Positions 5,548 to 12,777 are shown, counted from the first letter of the stretch. The stretch: 15,433 nucleotides of DNA from Candidatus Poseidoniaceae archaeon (GCA_022452125.1 JAKURJ010000030.1:1-15433); one strand, 5' to 3'. The notes: generated by a model from the letters alone, not told the origin. A program made the numbers and translations.

Positions 5548-8370
5548 TTATGCTTCGGCTGAAAAATCTACAGAGCATTGAGAGTATTGAACAGTTGCTT
5601 CTCCAGCCATAGATTTCTTTGCTTCAACTTGGCGAGCTAGGAATGAAACCACATCAAGAATCTCGATGTCATGACGCTCATCCCCTTCGAACTTGAGACA
5701 TTCAAAGTGAGATACACACTTAGGACAGGATGTAATCATCATGTCTGCTCCTGTGTTGCGGATTTCTTCCATACGGGATACTCTGAGTGCTCTTGCGTTT
5801 TCGTTACAAGACATCATACTTGAAACTCCACAGCACATTGCATCCTCGCCATGGTGTTCCATTTCTACGAGTTGTACACCTTCAACGCCTGCAACTAGTT
5901 CACGTGGCTCTTCATAGATTCCCATCTGCCTTCCGAGTCTACATGGGTCGTGATAGGTTACAGTCAAGTCATCTTCAGCCTTCATTTCCATATCGAAACC
6001 ATTCTCGATTAGGAACTCTGTTGTGTGCATTACCTTGACACCTTCAAGTTCATAGTCACGAGCAAATGTTCTGAAACATTCAGCACATGAAGAAACCAAG
6101 GTGTCGATTCCTGATGCTTCGATCTTCTTTTGGTTGTAAGCCTTCAGCTTCTCAAATACTTCGTCAAGACCTTGCCACTTCTGGTCGTGTCCACAGCACT
6201 TTAGGAAGTCTCTACCCAGGTATGAAACATCTGTTCCCATCTCTTCGAATAGAGTGAACGCAGCTGTTGTTGTTTCTCCAAGGTCCATTGAACCTTCATT
6301 CAGATGGCTGAAGACCATTTCTTGGTCTAGGTAATCGACACATCCTGGATAGTATCCAATGTTTGAATCGATAGGGTATTCCTCAACAGAAACGAAATCA
6401 GCATCGCTCTCTTCCTCTGCTTCCGCAGCAAGGACTGCTTGGAGAACAGTGTGTGGGATTTCAGCAGCTGGTCCACCGACAATCAGTGAGCGACGAATAT
6501 CGACATAGGAGTCGTAATCGACAAGTTGTGGACATGCATTAGTACATGCTGTGCATGTTAGACATGAGTACAGAGGTACACCATCGTCCTCATTATTCCA
6601 TGAGTTGTAAATAATGTTCAACTTGTCACCTGCATTGAACAATCTAACTGGACATGCATCATCACAAAGGTCACAACCGTAACACTTGTTCATTTCGAAC
6701 TCGTATCCTCTTGCCATGTTTCGCAGGACCACAAACACAATTGCTCCAGCAGTGATACATGGAATGAACATTGCATAGGTCAACTTAGCATCTAATGCTA
6801 GAGGGTTGGTGTGATAGGTTGGGTTCACGATAACTCCCATATTGTCTCCTTCTAGTTCCATATCTAGAGAGTTAGAAAGGTCAACAGTCATTCCTGCTAG
6901 GCCATTTCCAGCATCATCATCGTACAATAGTAGAGGCTGGAATGCTTGGATAGTGAATAATGTTTCAACTACAACGGAATCGTTGGTTCGCAGACCATCG
7001 GTTGATTCTACTCTGAATTCGTAATCATACAAACCTGCTTCCAATTCTATACCAGCCTCGCCACTGTTACAATCGGTGTCGATTACGACGTCACCACTGC
7101 TTCTTTGGGTGATTACAAGGCTAGATTGAATCATACTAGATGTTGAGTCTCCCCCATCAATTAGGACTTCGCTAGCTCTTGTTGCACATGTTGCATCAAC
7201 AGGAACTGTCTTGAAATCAGTATCTTCAGGCCAGTAATCGTCAGTAATGCTGAATGAACCGCTAGACCAAATTGTCTCGTCAGCGGTGTAATTTTCAATT
7301 CCATTTGCCCCATTTAATCCTGAATCAAGGTCCTGGTGGCCGTTATTATCCGCGAAATCAATCAAATAATATCTCGTCGGTTGGTAAATATTCCAATCCA
7401 TCCAAGCTGCAGCCGGAACAATGTCTCCATCAAATCCTTGCAAATCCATGAACTCAGTTCGTTCGTTAACCTGGACGTCTGAAGGTTGAGATCTCATTTC
7501 CTCTAACTTATCGTAGTCAGATATTGTTAGTAAACCTCTAGCATCCCAGAATCCGTTGTCGTAGACAGGATAGGTTACAACGCTTGCAGCAGTAGCTACG
7601 ATGAATGCACCAACGATGAGTTTCTTACCGTGTGCAGGTGTGAATCTCGCACCCCATGCGTTGTTGAATAGCCACTTTGCAATAAAGTAAATCATAATCC
7701 ATAACAGAATACCTGTCATCACCCAGGGTATCATGTTGAACAATTCTGCAATCCAAGGGTCTCTGACGCCACACAGCAAATCTCCATGACTATCTAACTT
7801 ACAGAAGTCACTGCGATTCTTTCCGTACAATTCCAAGAAGATGTTGATGGAGAAAACGGAGATGAACCAAATGTGTGCTAGGTAAACTACACCTGCACTT
7901 GCGAACCAAGGGTCTTCTACAGGTCTCTTTTCACGACCGCCTAGGAATGGAGGAAGTGCTAGAATACCGACTGGGATTCCAGTTAGGAATGCGCCCCACC
8001 ATGCAGCGTTCCATGGGAATGAAGGTTGCCCAAAGAAGTCACCAACAGGTCCGAGAGGAACGTCGAATTGTGGTAAGTATTCTCCCCACCTTAGGTATCC
8101 GTACGAGAATAGTACGTACCAATCAGGGAATACGAATCCTGCCTGAGCGAACGGGTCAGCTGCACTGTGAAGTGGCGGTGGATTCAACCACGCATAGAAT
8201 AGCAGAACACATGCCATGAATCCGAAAATCAGAGTGTCACGGAGTACTTCATGCGGCCAGAAACCGTGTCCTGAACGGGTACGCTTGCGCCTTTCTTCAG
8301 CAGATTCTAACTGCTGCTTTTGCTCCATGTAGGATGATGCTACTGCACCAAAGTTGTCGATTAGTCCCAA
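5548..8370 (-). CDS. Cytochrome b C-terminal half (subunit IV) fused to an HdrD-type iron-sulfur reductase
   Basis: A 940-residue fusion. Residues 38-95 match subunit IV/cytochrome b C-terminal domain, with helix E at 44-62 and the Qo motif PDWY at 82-85 (PEWY in mitochondria). Further helices lie near 125-145, 157-181, 211-235 and 249-268. Residues 271-525 form an extracytoplasmic, beta-rich, acidic domain (C395 and C434 could pair). One more helix (about 530-550) returns to the cytoplasm, followed by two [4Fe-4S] motifs (C563/566/569/573 and C603/606/609/613) and two CCG domains (C677, CC725-726, C762, C765; and C810, CC846-847, C882, C885) as in HdrD/HdrB, GlpC and LutA. It starts at TTG behind GGAGGG at 6 nt and is last in the cytochrome operon. 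Likely role: one polypeptide joining the quinol-oxidising site to a cytoplasmic CCG reductase or dehydrogenase. The substrate (heterodisulfide, hydroxy acid or other) is unknown. Confidence 0.9.
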   Translation of the reverse strand: MGLIDNFGAVASSYMEQKQQLESAEERRKRTRSGHGFWPHEVLRDTLIFGFMACVLLFYAWLNPPPLHSAADPFAQAGFVFPDWYVLFSYGYLRWGEYLPQFDVPLGPVGDFFGQPSFPWNAAWWGAFLTGIPVGILALPPFLGGREKRPVEDPWFASAGVVYLAHIWFISVFSINIFLELYGKNRSDFCKLDSHGDLLCGVRDPWIAELFNMIPWVMTGILLWIMIYFIAKWLFNNAWGARFTPAHGKKLIVGAFIVATAASVVTYPVYDNGFWDARGLLTISDYDKLEEMRSQPSDVQVNERTEFMDLQGFDGDIVPAAAWMDWNIYQPTRYYLIDFADNNGHQDLDSGLNGANGIENYTADETIWSSGSFSITDDYWPEDTDFKTVPVDATCATRASEVLIDGGDSTSSMIQSSLVITQRSSGDVVIDTDCNSGEAGIELEAGLYDYEFRVESTDGLRTNDSVVVETLFTIQAFQPLLLYDDDAGNGLAGMTVDLSNSLDMELEGDNMGVIVNPTYHTNPLALDAKLTYAMFIPCITAGAIVFVVLRNMARGYEFEMNKCYGCDLCDDACPVRLFNAGDKLNIIYNSWNNEDDGVPLYSCLTCTACTNACPQLVDYDSYVDIRRSLIVGGPAAEIPHTVLQAVLAAEAEEESDADFVSVEEYPIDSNIGYYPGCVDYLDQEMVFSHLNEGSMDLGETTTAAFTLFEEMGTDVSYLGRDFLKCCGHDQKWQGLDEVFEKLKAYNQKKIEASGIDTLVSSCAECFRTFARDYELEGVKVMHTTEFLIENGFDMEMKAEDDLTVTYHDPCRLGRQMGIYEEPRELVAGVEGVQLVEMEHHGEDAMCCGVSSMMSCNENARALRVSRMEEIRNTGADMMITSCPKCVSHFECLKFEGDERHDIEILDVVSFLARQVEAKKSMAGEATVQYSQCSVDFSAEA

Positions 8371-8376
8371 TCTTAT

Positions 8377-8382
8377 CCCTCC
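8377..8382 (-). promoter_or_regulatory. Shine-Dalgarno site selecting the TTG start of the fusion gene
   Basis: On the minus strand GGAGGG lies 6 nt before the TTG at 8370, within the 16-bp gap after the cytochrome b stop. The next in-frame ATG is 14 codons further in and has no comparable site, so the TTG is preferred. Confidence 0.7.
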
Positions 8383-8386
8383 AATA

Positions 8387-9253
8387 TCAATGCGGCTCCG
8401 CTATTCCTTGTACCCATACAATGAACAAATGTATGATGATTAGTGTCGTTACGATCACTGGTAATATGAATACGTGAATGAAGTACATTCGAGTAACTGT
8501 CCTGTGAGATAGGGATGAACCCGAGAAAAGTAGTGTTGCAATATACTTTCCAATAAGCGGGGTAGCATTTGCCAAGTTAATACCGATAACCGCAGCTCCA
8601 TACGCCAATGTATCCCACGGCAGCAAGTATCCGGAATATCCGAAGACAATCGTTAGAGCCATCAATGCCACTCCAATCAACCAGTTTAACTCACGTGGGT
8701 TTCTGTATGCTCCAGTAAAGTAAACTCTACACATGTGTAGGAATACTGACGCTACCATGAAGTGAGTTCCCCAGTGGTGTACTGCACGAATAATGTAACC
8801 AAACGGAAGTTGGGTCATGATGAATTGCATGCTAGCATACGCAGGTGATGGGTCACCTTCACCACCAGGAACGTAGTATATTCCAAGAACGGTTCCCGTG
8901 ATTACAAGAATAATGAATGAAAGGAAGGAGATTCCTCCCAAGCAGTATAGTGGGTACCAATACCAAATAATTCGCAGCTTGTATTTTTCTGCGTGTGTCA
9001 GTGGCATCTGACGGTGCATGTTGTAGTAAGCACCCTTACTCATGTTCCAGTAGTCCTGAATTCGGAATCTGGTGTCGAGGAAAGAGAAAACCCAGAGGAA
9101 AGTCCTCTCGGCGAATCCCATCTTGCCGCTTGATTCGACAGCGCGAAGGATTTCTCTTCGAGGGATCTCTTCGTTCTCCTTGCGCAGTGTGAATGCGATC
9201 AGGACAATTATGAAGGCGATAAAGAACCAAAGTACCCAAAATATTGTGCTCAT
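8387..9253 (-). CDS. qcrB: Cytochrome b6-type diheme cytochrome b (N-terminal half)
   Basis: Membrane core of a bc/b6f-type quinol oxidoreductase. Heme ligand pairs are H159/H173 (13 residues between, in AVHHWGTHF...LHMCRVY) and H260/H275 (14 between). The 14-residue spacing in the second pair is the b6 type. RNPRELNW (184-191) and GYSGYLLPWD (205-214) are strongly conserved. C104 in YCLGGIS aligns with the cysteine that covalently holds heme c_n in b6f and in Bacillus-type complexes. Unlike chloroplast b6 (about 215 residues), the protein has an extra N-terminal helix (about 4-22) and a long charged loop before the core. The start is set by GAGGTGA 4 nt before the ATG, overlapping the Rieske stop. 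The C-terminal half is supplied by the next gene, so this is a split cytochrome b. Confidence 0.94.
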   Translation of the reverse strand: MSTIFWVLWFFIAFIIVLIAFTLRKENEEIPRREILRAVESSGKMGFAERTFLWVFSFLDTRFRIQDYWNMSKGAYYNMHRQMPLTHAEKYKLRIIWYWYPLYCLGGISFLSFIILVITGTVLGIYYVPGGEGDPSPAYASMQFIMTQLPFGYIIRAVHHWGTHFMVASVFLHMCRVYFTGAYRNPRELNWLIGVALMALTIVFGYSGYLLPWDTLAYGAAVIGINLANATPLIGKYIATLLFSGSSLSHRTVTRMYFIHVFILPVIVTTLIIIHLFIVWVQGIAEPH

Positions 9254-9262
9254 GTAATCACC

Positions 9263-10111
9263 TCAGTCGCAATAGGTCAACCAGCCCGTGTAATCTGAAG
9301 ACGCTTCTATTGTGTCTCCATTCATGACGATAGGAATAATCGGCAATCCTAGCGGCGCAGGGCCGCCCGCTCTTCTTATTCCGAGATATTCGAAAGATGC
9401 TCCATTAGATCTGTTTGCGTTTCTGTTCACTTCAATCGCAGTAGGGTCGAATCTACTGGAGTGGCAGATGCAGAACATTTTGCTTCCACCATCGTCTCCT
9501 CCTCCTGGAGTCCAGTTGTCATCTGTTTGAGTGTTGGTAACCAATTGCCATCCAGGGATGCAACACAGGTGGGTGCATCTCGCGAAACTCATTACAAGGT
9601 TGTTATTCGGGTCGAAAACCTCAGGGTTTCCTAGTAAGAACTCGGTCGCATGCCCAACATAGTTCCCTCCAATATCGTATCCAGCCATCTCTTGGAATCG
9701 AGGAGAGTTGTCAGCAACAGGCTTGCCGGAATTTTCTGCGTGAGGCACGTAATTTACGATTACAGGCAGGCCGTTCCAAACGCCCTGTGCTCCAGACATT
9801 CCAACATTTGAGTTTGCAGCTTCAGCTTCGAAGTCGGATTTCATCATTGGTTGAAGGTGCTTTGCTCCATACCATGCTTCTTCTTCACGGCCTTTTGCCC
9901 AATAGAGTACTGAAGAGTCTCCGCCTCCTCCTGCAGAGGGAGGCATAAGGATTGATGCAAAACCTAGCGCACCTAGGGTTGCAACTAGAACTCCACTGGC
10001 TGCATTGAATCCATAGCGCATGAATTGTCTACGGTTTACGGAAACCTCTCCTAATGAAGACAAAACTGAGTCTTCAAGCGATGGTGCTGGTCTTAATCTC
10101 TTGTCGTCCAT
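9263..10111 (-). CDS. qcrA: Rieske [2Fe-2S] protein with Tat signal anchor
   Basis: The high-potential iron-sulfur subunit takes one electron from quinol at the Qo site. A twin-arginine motif (NRRQFMRYG, 26-34) is followed by a hydrophobic helix (about 38-56), so the folded domain is exported by Tat and stays anchored. The cluster boxes are CTHLCC (179-184) and CICHSSRF (214-221). By homology C179, H181, C214 and H217 bind the cluster and C184-C216 form the disulfide. Two positions depart from the bovine/b6f pattern: cysteine (C183) replaces the glycine of CTHLGC, and phenylalanine (F221) stands where tyrosine hydrogen-bonds the cluster; the serine (S219) is kept. At 282 residues it is longer than most Rieske proteins, with inserted segments around 65-165. 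It sits between the small subunit and cytochrome b genes, the usual bc order. Confidence 0.94.
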   Translation of the reverse strand: MDDKRLRPAPSLEDSVLSSLGEVSVNRRQFMRYGFNAASGVLVATLGALGFASILMPPSAGGGGDSSVLYWAKGREEEAWYGAKHLQPMMKSDFEAEAANSNVGMSGAQGVWNGLPVIVNYVPHAENSGKPVADNSPRFQEMAGYDIGGNYVGHATEFLLGNPEVFDPNNNLVMSFARCTHLCCIPGWQLVTNTQTDDNWTPGGGDDGGSKMFCICHSSRFDPTAIEVNRNANRSNGASFEYLGIRRAGGPAPLGLPIIPIVMNGDTIEASSDYTGWLTYCD

Positions 10112-10115
10112 ACTA

Positions 10116-10568
10116 TCACCACTTGTATTCTCTCCAATCCTTCTGATGTTCAGGGATGTACTTGTTCTGACTGTGCTTGACGATAATTGTGTCAGGCAAT
10201 ACCCACTTCAGGTAAACAATTCCCATCATGATTAGGGTAGTTAGTCCCATTGCCATGTGGTAAGACAACTGTTGTTGTTCCCAAGCTGAGCCATTGAGCA
10301 ATCCGTACAGCATTGTACCAAACCAGTAAAGCGCCCAGAATATTCCCCATGCAAAGAAGAAAATTGTTAGAGCGGAATTTCCTGATGGCGCCAACGATGC
10401 AGAAATTATGGTTCCCGGTTCTGCAGGATTGAATACTCCATGGTTAATCGCAGCATCCATTTGCTCTTCGGTTAGTGATGCATCCTCCAATGCTGTTCTT
10501 GCATCTTTGACGCTAACTTTACCAGAAGCTACTTTCTCCAATAATTGGGTAATTGTATCCTTAGCCAT
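10116..10568 (-). CDS. Small two-helix subunit of the cytochrome operon
   Basis: A 150-residue protein with a soluble N-terminal helical region (about 3-48, including KVASGKVSVKDARTALEDAS) and two membrane helices (about 68-89 and 103-123). It ends in a charged tail rich in Trp, Lys and aromatic residues (HQKDWREYKW). A GTG lies one codon upstream at 10571, but GAGGTGA at 10575-10581 is only 3 nt from it and 6 nt from this ATG, so the ATG is preferred. Its first base is shared with the previous stop (TGATG). Placed between the CxCH protein and the Rieske gene with coupled translation, it is probably an accessory subunit or assembly factor of the bc-type complex. No heme or metal motif is seen and I do not recognise the family. 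Confidence 0.75.
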   Translation of the reverse strand: MAKDTITQLLEKVASGKVSVKDARTALEDASLTEEQMDAAINHGVFNPAEPGTIISASLAPSGNSALTIFFFAWGIFWALYWFGTMLYGLLNGSAWEQQQLSYHMAMGLTTLIMMGIVYLKWVLPDTIIVKHSQNKYIPEHQKDWREYKW

Positions 10569-11362
10569 CACTGATCACCTCTTCGGTTAATCTTGTATCT
10601 CAAGCGGAGTAGGTTACTACGGCCCTTGTAGGAAGTTGAGAATCCATATCGCAGTAGAAGCCCACAGAAAATGATCACAGCGATTACTGCTCCGAAACCA
10701 AGCAACCCAAGCCAGTGCGCTCTAAATCCAGCACCTAGGGTCGAGATGTCTATTTCGCCAGACTTGCTTTCTGGTGCTTCAGGAGTTCCACTTCCAGCAA
10801 TCAGTGACCGAGTTCCGCGCTTATCATCCTCAGCGACTTCAATCAGATTGAATACGATTTGATTCCAGTAATCCCCCGCAGGTCCATCGGCACCGTTTAC
10901 AGCATTGCCACTTATCCAGAAGTCTACTGTGGTGCCAGAGGAATTATCAGCCGGAGCGGTCCAAGATATGGTGAAAATACGAGAGTTTGGTGACTGGTGA
11001 GTCAGTGTTGTCACATCATCTTCCCAATTATCTCCGTCCCCGGATAGTTCTCCGGCGCTAACCCTGGCAGAGAAACCTCCCATGTTGGTGTCCGGTCCTC
11101 CAATAATCTCGAGGCGCATGTCGTACGTTGTATCTGCGACCCATGTATACGGTACATCGACTAGGATGACCATTACTGAGTTGCTCGGTTCTTCGCCGTG
11201 ACAGAGACATCCTTCTTTGGCAACATCGGCGATTGTGTAGTCGCCGTGAGGTTGCTCTCCTCCAATGCCGTCAGGGTATGCGTTTGTAATGCCCGGTAGG
11301 AGCATCAAAGTCACGAGTACCAATGGCAAGATACTTCGCTGGAAAACTCTCGACATTAGCAT
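10568..11362 (-). CDS. Secreted, C-terminally anchored protein with CxCH motif, first gene of the bc-type operon
   Basis: It begins with a signal peptide (SRVFQRSILPLVLVTLMLLP, cleavage likely after ITNA) leaving a mature N-terminus YPDG. About 23 residues later comes GCLCHGEE, a CxCH rather than CxxCH motif. A beta-rich domain follows (about 60-190; GGFSARVSAGE, IFTISWTAP, TVDFWISGNAVN) that resembles the Reelin/choice-of-anchor-V type. It ends in a membrane helix (about 213-233) and an Arg/Lys-rich cytoplasmic tail. This layout is like cytochrome f or c1 and the gene leads the bc operon, so it may be the c-type partner or a scaffold for one. Whether heme binds is unproven. Start candidates are TTG at 11368 and ATGs at 11362 and 11356; GGGG at 11369-11372 is 6 nt from the ATG at 11362, which I chose. 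Confidence 0.72.
   Translation of the reverse strand: MLMSRVFQRSILPLVLVTLMLLPGITNAYPDGIGGEQPHGDYTIADVAKEGCLCHGEEPSNSVMVILVDVPYTWVADTTYDMRLEIIGGPDTNMGGFSARVSAGELSGDGDNWEDDVTTLTHQSPNSRIFTISWTAPADNSSGTTVDFWISGNAVNGADGPAGDYWNQIVFNLIEVAEDDKRGTRSLIAGSGTPEAPESKSGEIDISTLGAGFRAHWLGLLGFGAVIAVIIFCGLLLRYGFSTSYKGRSNLLRLRYKINRRGDQ
10575..10581 (-). promoter_or_regulatory. Shine-Dalgarno site deciding GTG versus ATG start
   Basis: GAGGTGA on the minus strand, complementary to the archaeal 16S 3' end. Spacing is 6 nt to the ATG at 10568 and 3 nt to the GTG at 10571, which favours the ATG. Confidence 0.65.
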
Positions 11363-11397
11363 AGCCAACCCCAGTGGTTTGTGCGACTCGGATTGCG

Positions 11398-11405
11398 CCT
11401 ATAAT
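11398..11405 (-). promoter_or_regulatory. Possible archaeal TATA box for the bc-type operon
   Basis: On the minus strand ATTATAGG lies about 35-40 nt before the likely start at 11362. That would place transcription start near 11370-11375 and give a very short leader. It is the only AT-rich TATA-like element close upstream of the operon. The assignment rests on position and composition only. Confidence 0.35.
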
Positions 11406-11415
11406 CGTTCCTTGT

Positions 11416-11430
11416 TCTATCTTCGATAGA
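11416..11430. repeat. Perfect 6-bp inverted repeat in the divergent promoter region
   Basis: TCTATC-TTC-GATAGA is a perfect palindrome with a 3-bp centre, about 10 bp upstream of the TATA-like element of the cytochrome operon. Its position between divergent genes suits an operator for a dimeric regulator. A 15-bp palindrome can occur by chance, so confidence as a regulatory site is modest. Confidence 0.4.
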
Positions 11431-11462
11431 GTGTCGTGCAGTGTAACATTTTGAAGCGTTTT

Positions 11463-11486
11463 TTTGCCTAAACAAACAAAGGCAAA
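11463..11486. repeat. Perfect 7-bp inverted repeat upstream of the TPR gene
   Basis: TTTGCCT and AGGCAAA flank a 10-nt A/C-only spacer, 31-54 bp before the TPR start codon, next to a run of seven T. It could be an operator or an mRNA leader hairpin. It is not a typical terminator, because no plus-strand gene ends before it and no U-tract follows. Confidence 0.4.
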
Positions 11487-11516
11487 TCATATGTTCAAGC
11501 ACGGTGAGGAGAGTTC

Positions 11517-11822
11517 ATGTCAGACCACCCTTTTGAGAACACATATGAACTCTCAAATGAACAATTAATCAAACTGGAAGAAGCCGAGGATGAAATGTTG
11601 AGAAATAATCTCGGAAAAGCGGAAGACATTCTTCTAGAATTGTTGGGCGAAGATGACGAATGTATTCCCGTTCTAAACAATCTTGCACATTTGTATGGTC
11701 GCCATTTTTCAGATTTCGAAAAAGCGGTTGAACTTTATGACAAAGTTTTGCGACTTGAGCCTGACAATGCATGGGCACGAGATGCAAGGCGCCGCTATCA
11801 AAGATATGTGGGCAGAGATTGA
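11517..11822 (+). CDS. Small TPR-repeat protein
   Basis: A 101-residue soluble, acidic protein. Residues about 48-85 (PVLNNLAHLYGRHFSDFEKA, then VELYDKVLRLEPDNAWA) form a tetratricopeptide repeat with the typical N-L-A-LY, A-ELY-K-L-L-P-N-A spacing. The preceding helix pair (about 18-44, AEDEMLRNNLGKAEDILLEL) resembles a second, degenerate repeat. Such domains bind other proteins rather than catalyse reactions. The ATG follows GGTGAGGA at 11503-11510 with 6 nt spacing. It starts the plus-strand unit divergent from the bc operon and is 25 bp upstream of the FtsZ-like gene, so the two are probably co-expressed and the TPR protein may serve the FtsZ paralogue. That link is inferred from position. 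Confidence 0.8.
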   Translation: MSDHPFENTYELSNEQLIKLEEAEDEMLRNNLGKAEDILLELLGEDDECIPVLNNLAHLYGRHFSDFEKAVELYDKVLRLEPDNAWARDARRRYQRYVGRD

Positions 11823-11847
11823 ATAACCTCCAATGTAAGGACATGCC

Positions 11848-12777
11848 ATGGATGGAGCCCAAATCCTGATTGCAGGAGTAGGCGGTTTGGGCTCCTCTTG
11901 GGCCAAAAGAGCCCACCTGCGTACAGGACATGGAATTGATTTGGTCCTGATTGATGCGGATGAATCTTCTTTTGACTACGAAGACGCACACGTAATCAGG
12001 CTCGGCAAAGACTTGGATAGTGCAGGATGCGCTGCATTGCCGCCGTTAGGCGAACAGAGAATGCGGCAAGCCTCAAGTGTTTCTAGAACCTTGTTGGATG
12101 GTGTTGAAATGGTTGTGTTGCTCACCGGATTAGGCGGCGGAACAGGAACCGGTGCTGCGCCGGAATTTGCAAGACAAGCACGCTTAGCTGGAGCGATTGT
12201 GATATCTATTGCAGCAATTCCATTTGAAGCACAAGAAACCAGATTGAAAGTTAGTAAAGAAGGTCTCTCCAAATTAGAAGCCAACTCAGATGTGTGTGTT
12301 AGGCTTGACCTTGACCGTTTGGCATGGCAAGCCCGTGAAAGAGGCACAGATTGGCGCCTTGGCGCTTCTTGGGTAGAGGAATTTGTGGACGGATTAGTAA
12401 GGACGCTGATGCGTTTAGGTTTGATCAATCTCGACATGATGGATTTGAAAACAATCGTTGGTCACTCTGGCGGCTCCACTCTGATGGTAGGCCAAGGAGA
12501 CCCCGATGATGCGAACGGCCTTCTTCAAGATGCGATGAGTGCCCCTCTTGCGAATTTATCCTTCGATGGTGCCAAGGCTTGTTTACTTCAAATTGAAGGT
12601 GGTCCAGGTATGACCGTTGGTCAAGTTGGATTGATTGCTGACGCTTTCACTGCTAGGTTTGATGAAGACGCTCAAGTGATATTAGGCGCTCGAGTAAGTG
12701 ACGACTTACAAGGTAGAATAAGAGTGGTTGCTGTAGTTGCAGGACTGGAAGAAAAATCCAACCTAAGCCTCGTCTGA
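11848..12777 (+). CDS. Divergent FtsZ/tubulin-superfamily GTPase without C-terminal tail
   Basis: FtsZ-like proteins bind GTP and polymerise at the membrane for division or shape. The tubulin signature GGGTGTG (96-102, followed by AAPEFA) is exact and the T7 catalytic loop is kept as NLDMMD (194-199), so polymer-dependent GTP hydrolysis is plausible. The GL..L..NSD region (139-148) and the closing strand RIRVVAVVAG (290-299) also fit FtsZ. Differences are clear. The T1 loop reads GVGGLGSS instead of GVGGGGSN, T2 is IDADE instead of NTDAQ, and T3 is altered (GCAALPP). The protein ends about 10 residues after the last core strand, with no linker or C-terminal peptide for FtsA/SepF-type binding. 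At 309 residues it is therefore a paralogue rather than the main divisome FtsZ. Its 3' end overlaps the convergent membrane gene by 15 bp. Confidence 0.85.
   Translation: MDGAQILIAGVGGLGSSWAKRAHLRTGHGIDLVLIDADESSFDYEDAHVIRLGKDLDSAGCAALPPLGEQRMRQASSVSRTLLDGVEMVVLLTGLGGGTGTGAAPEFARQARLAGAIVISIAAIPFEAQETRLKVSKEGLSKLEANSDVCVRLDLDRLAWQARERGTDWRLGASWVEEFVDGLVRTLMRLGLINLDMMDLKTIVGHSGGSTLMVGQGDPDDANGLLQDAMSAPLANLSFDGAKACLLQIEGGPGMTVGQVGLIADAFTARFDEDAQVILGARVSDDLQGRIRVVAVVAGLEEKSNLSLV

Noticed and set aside
11459..11465. Run of seven T as a terminator
   Set aside because: No plus-strand gene ends before it; on the minus strand it is an A-run. More likely part of the promoter or leader of the TPR gene.
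11569..11991. Minus-strand frames opposite the TPR and FtsZ-like genes
   Set aside because: They lie over two well-supported plus-strand genes and show no domain or ribosome site.
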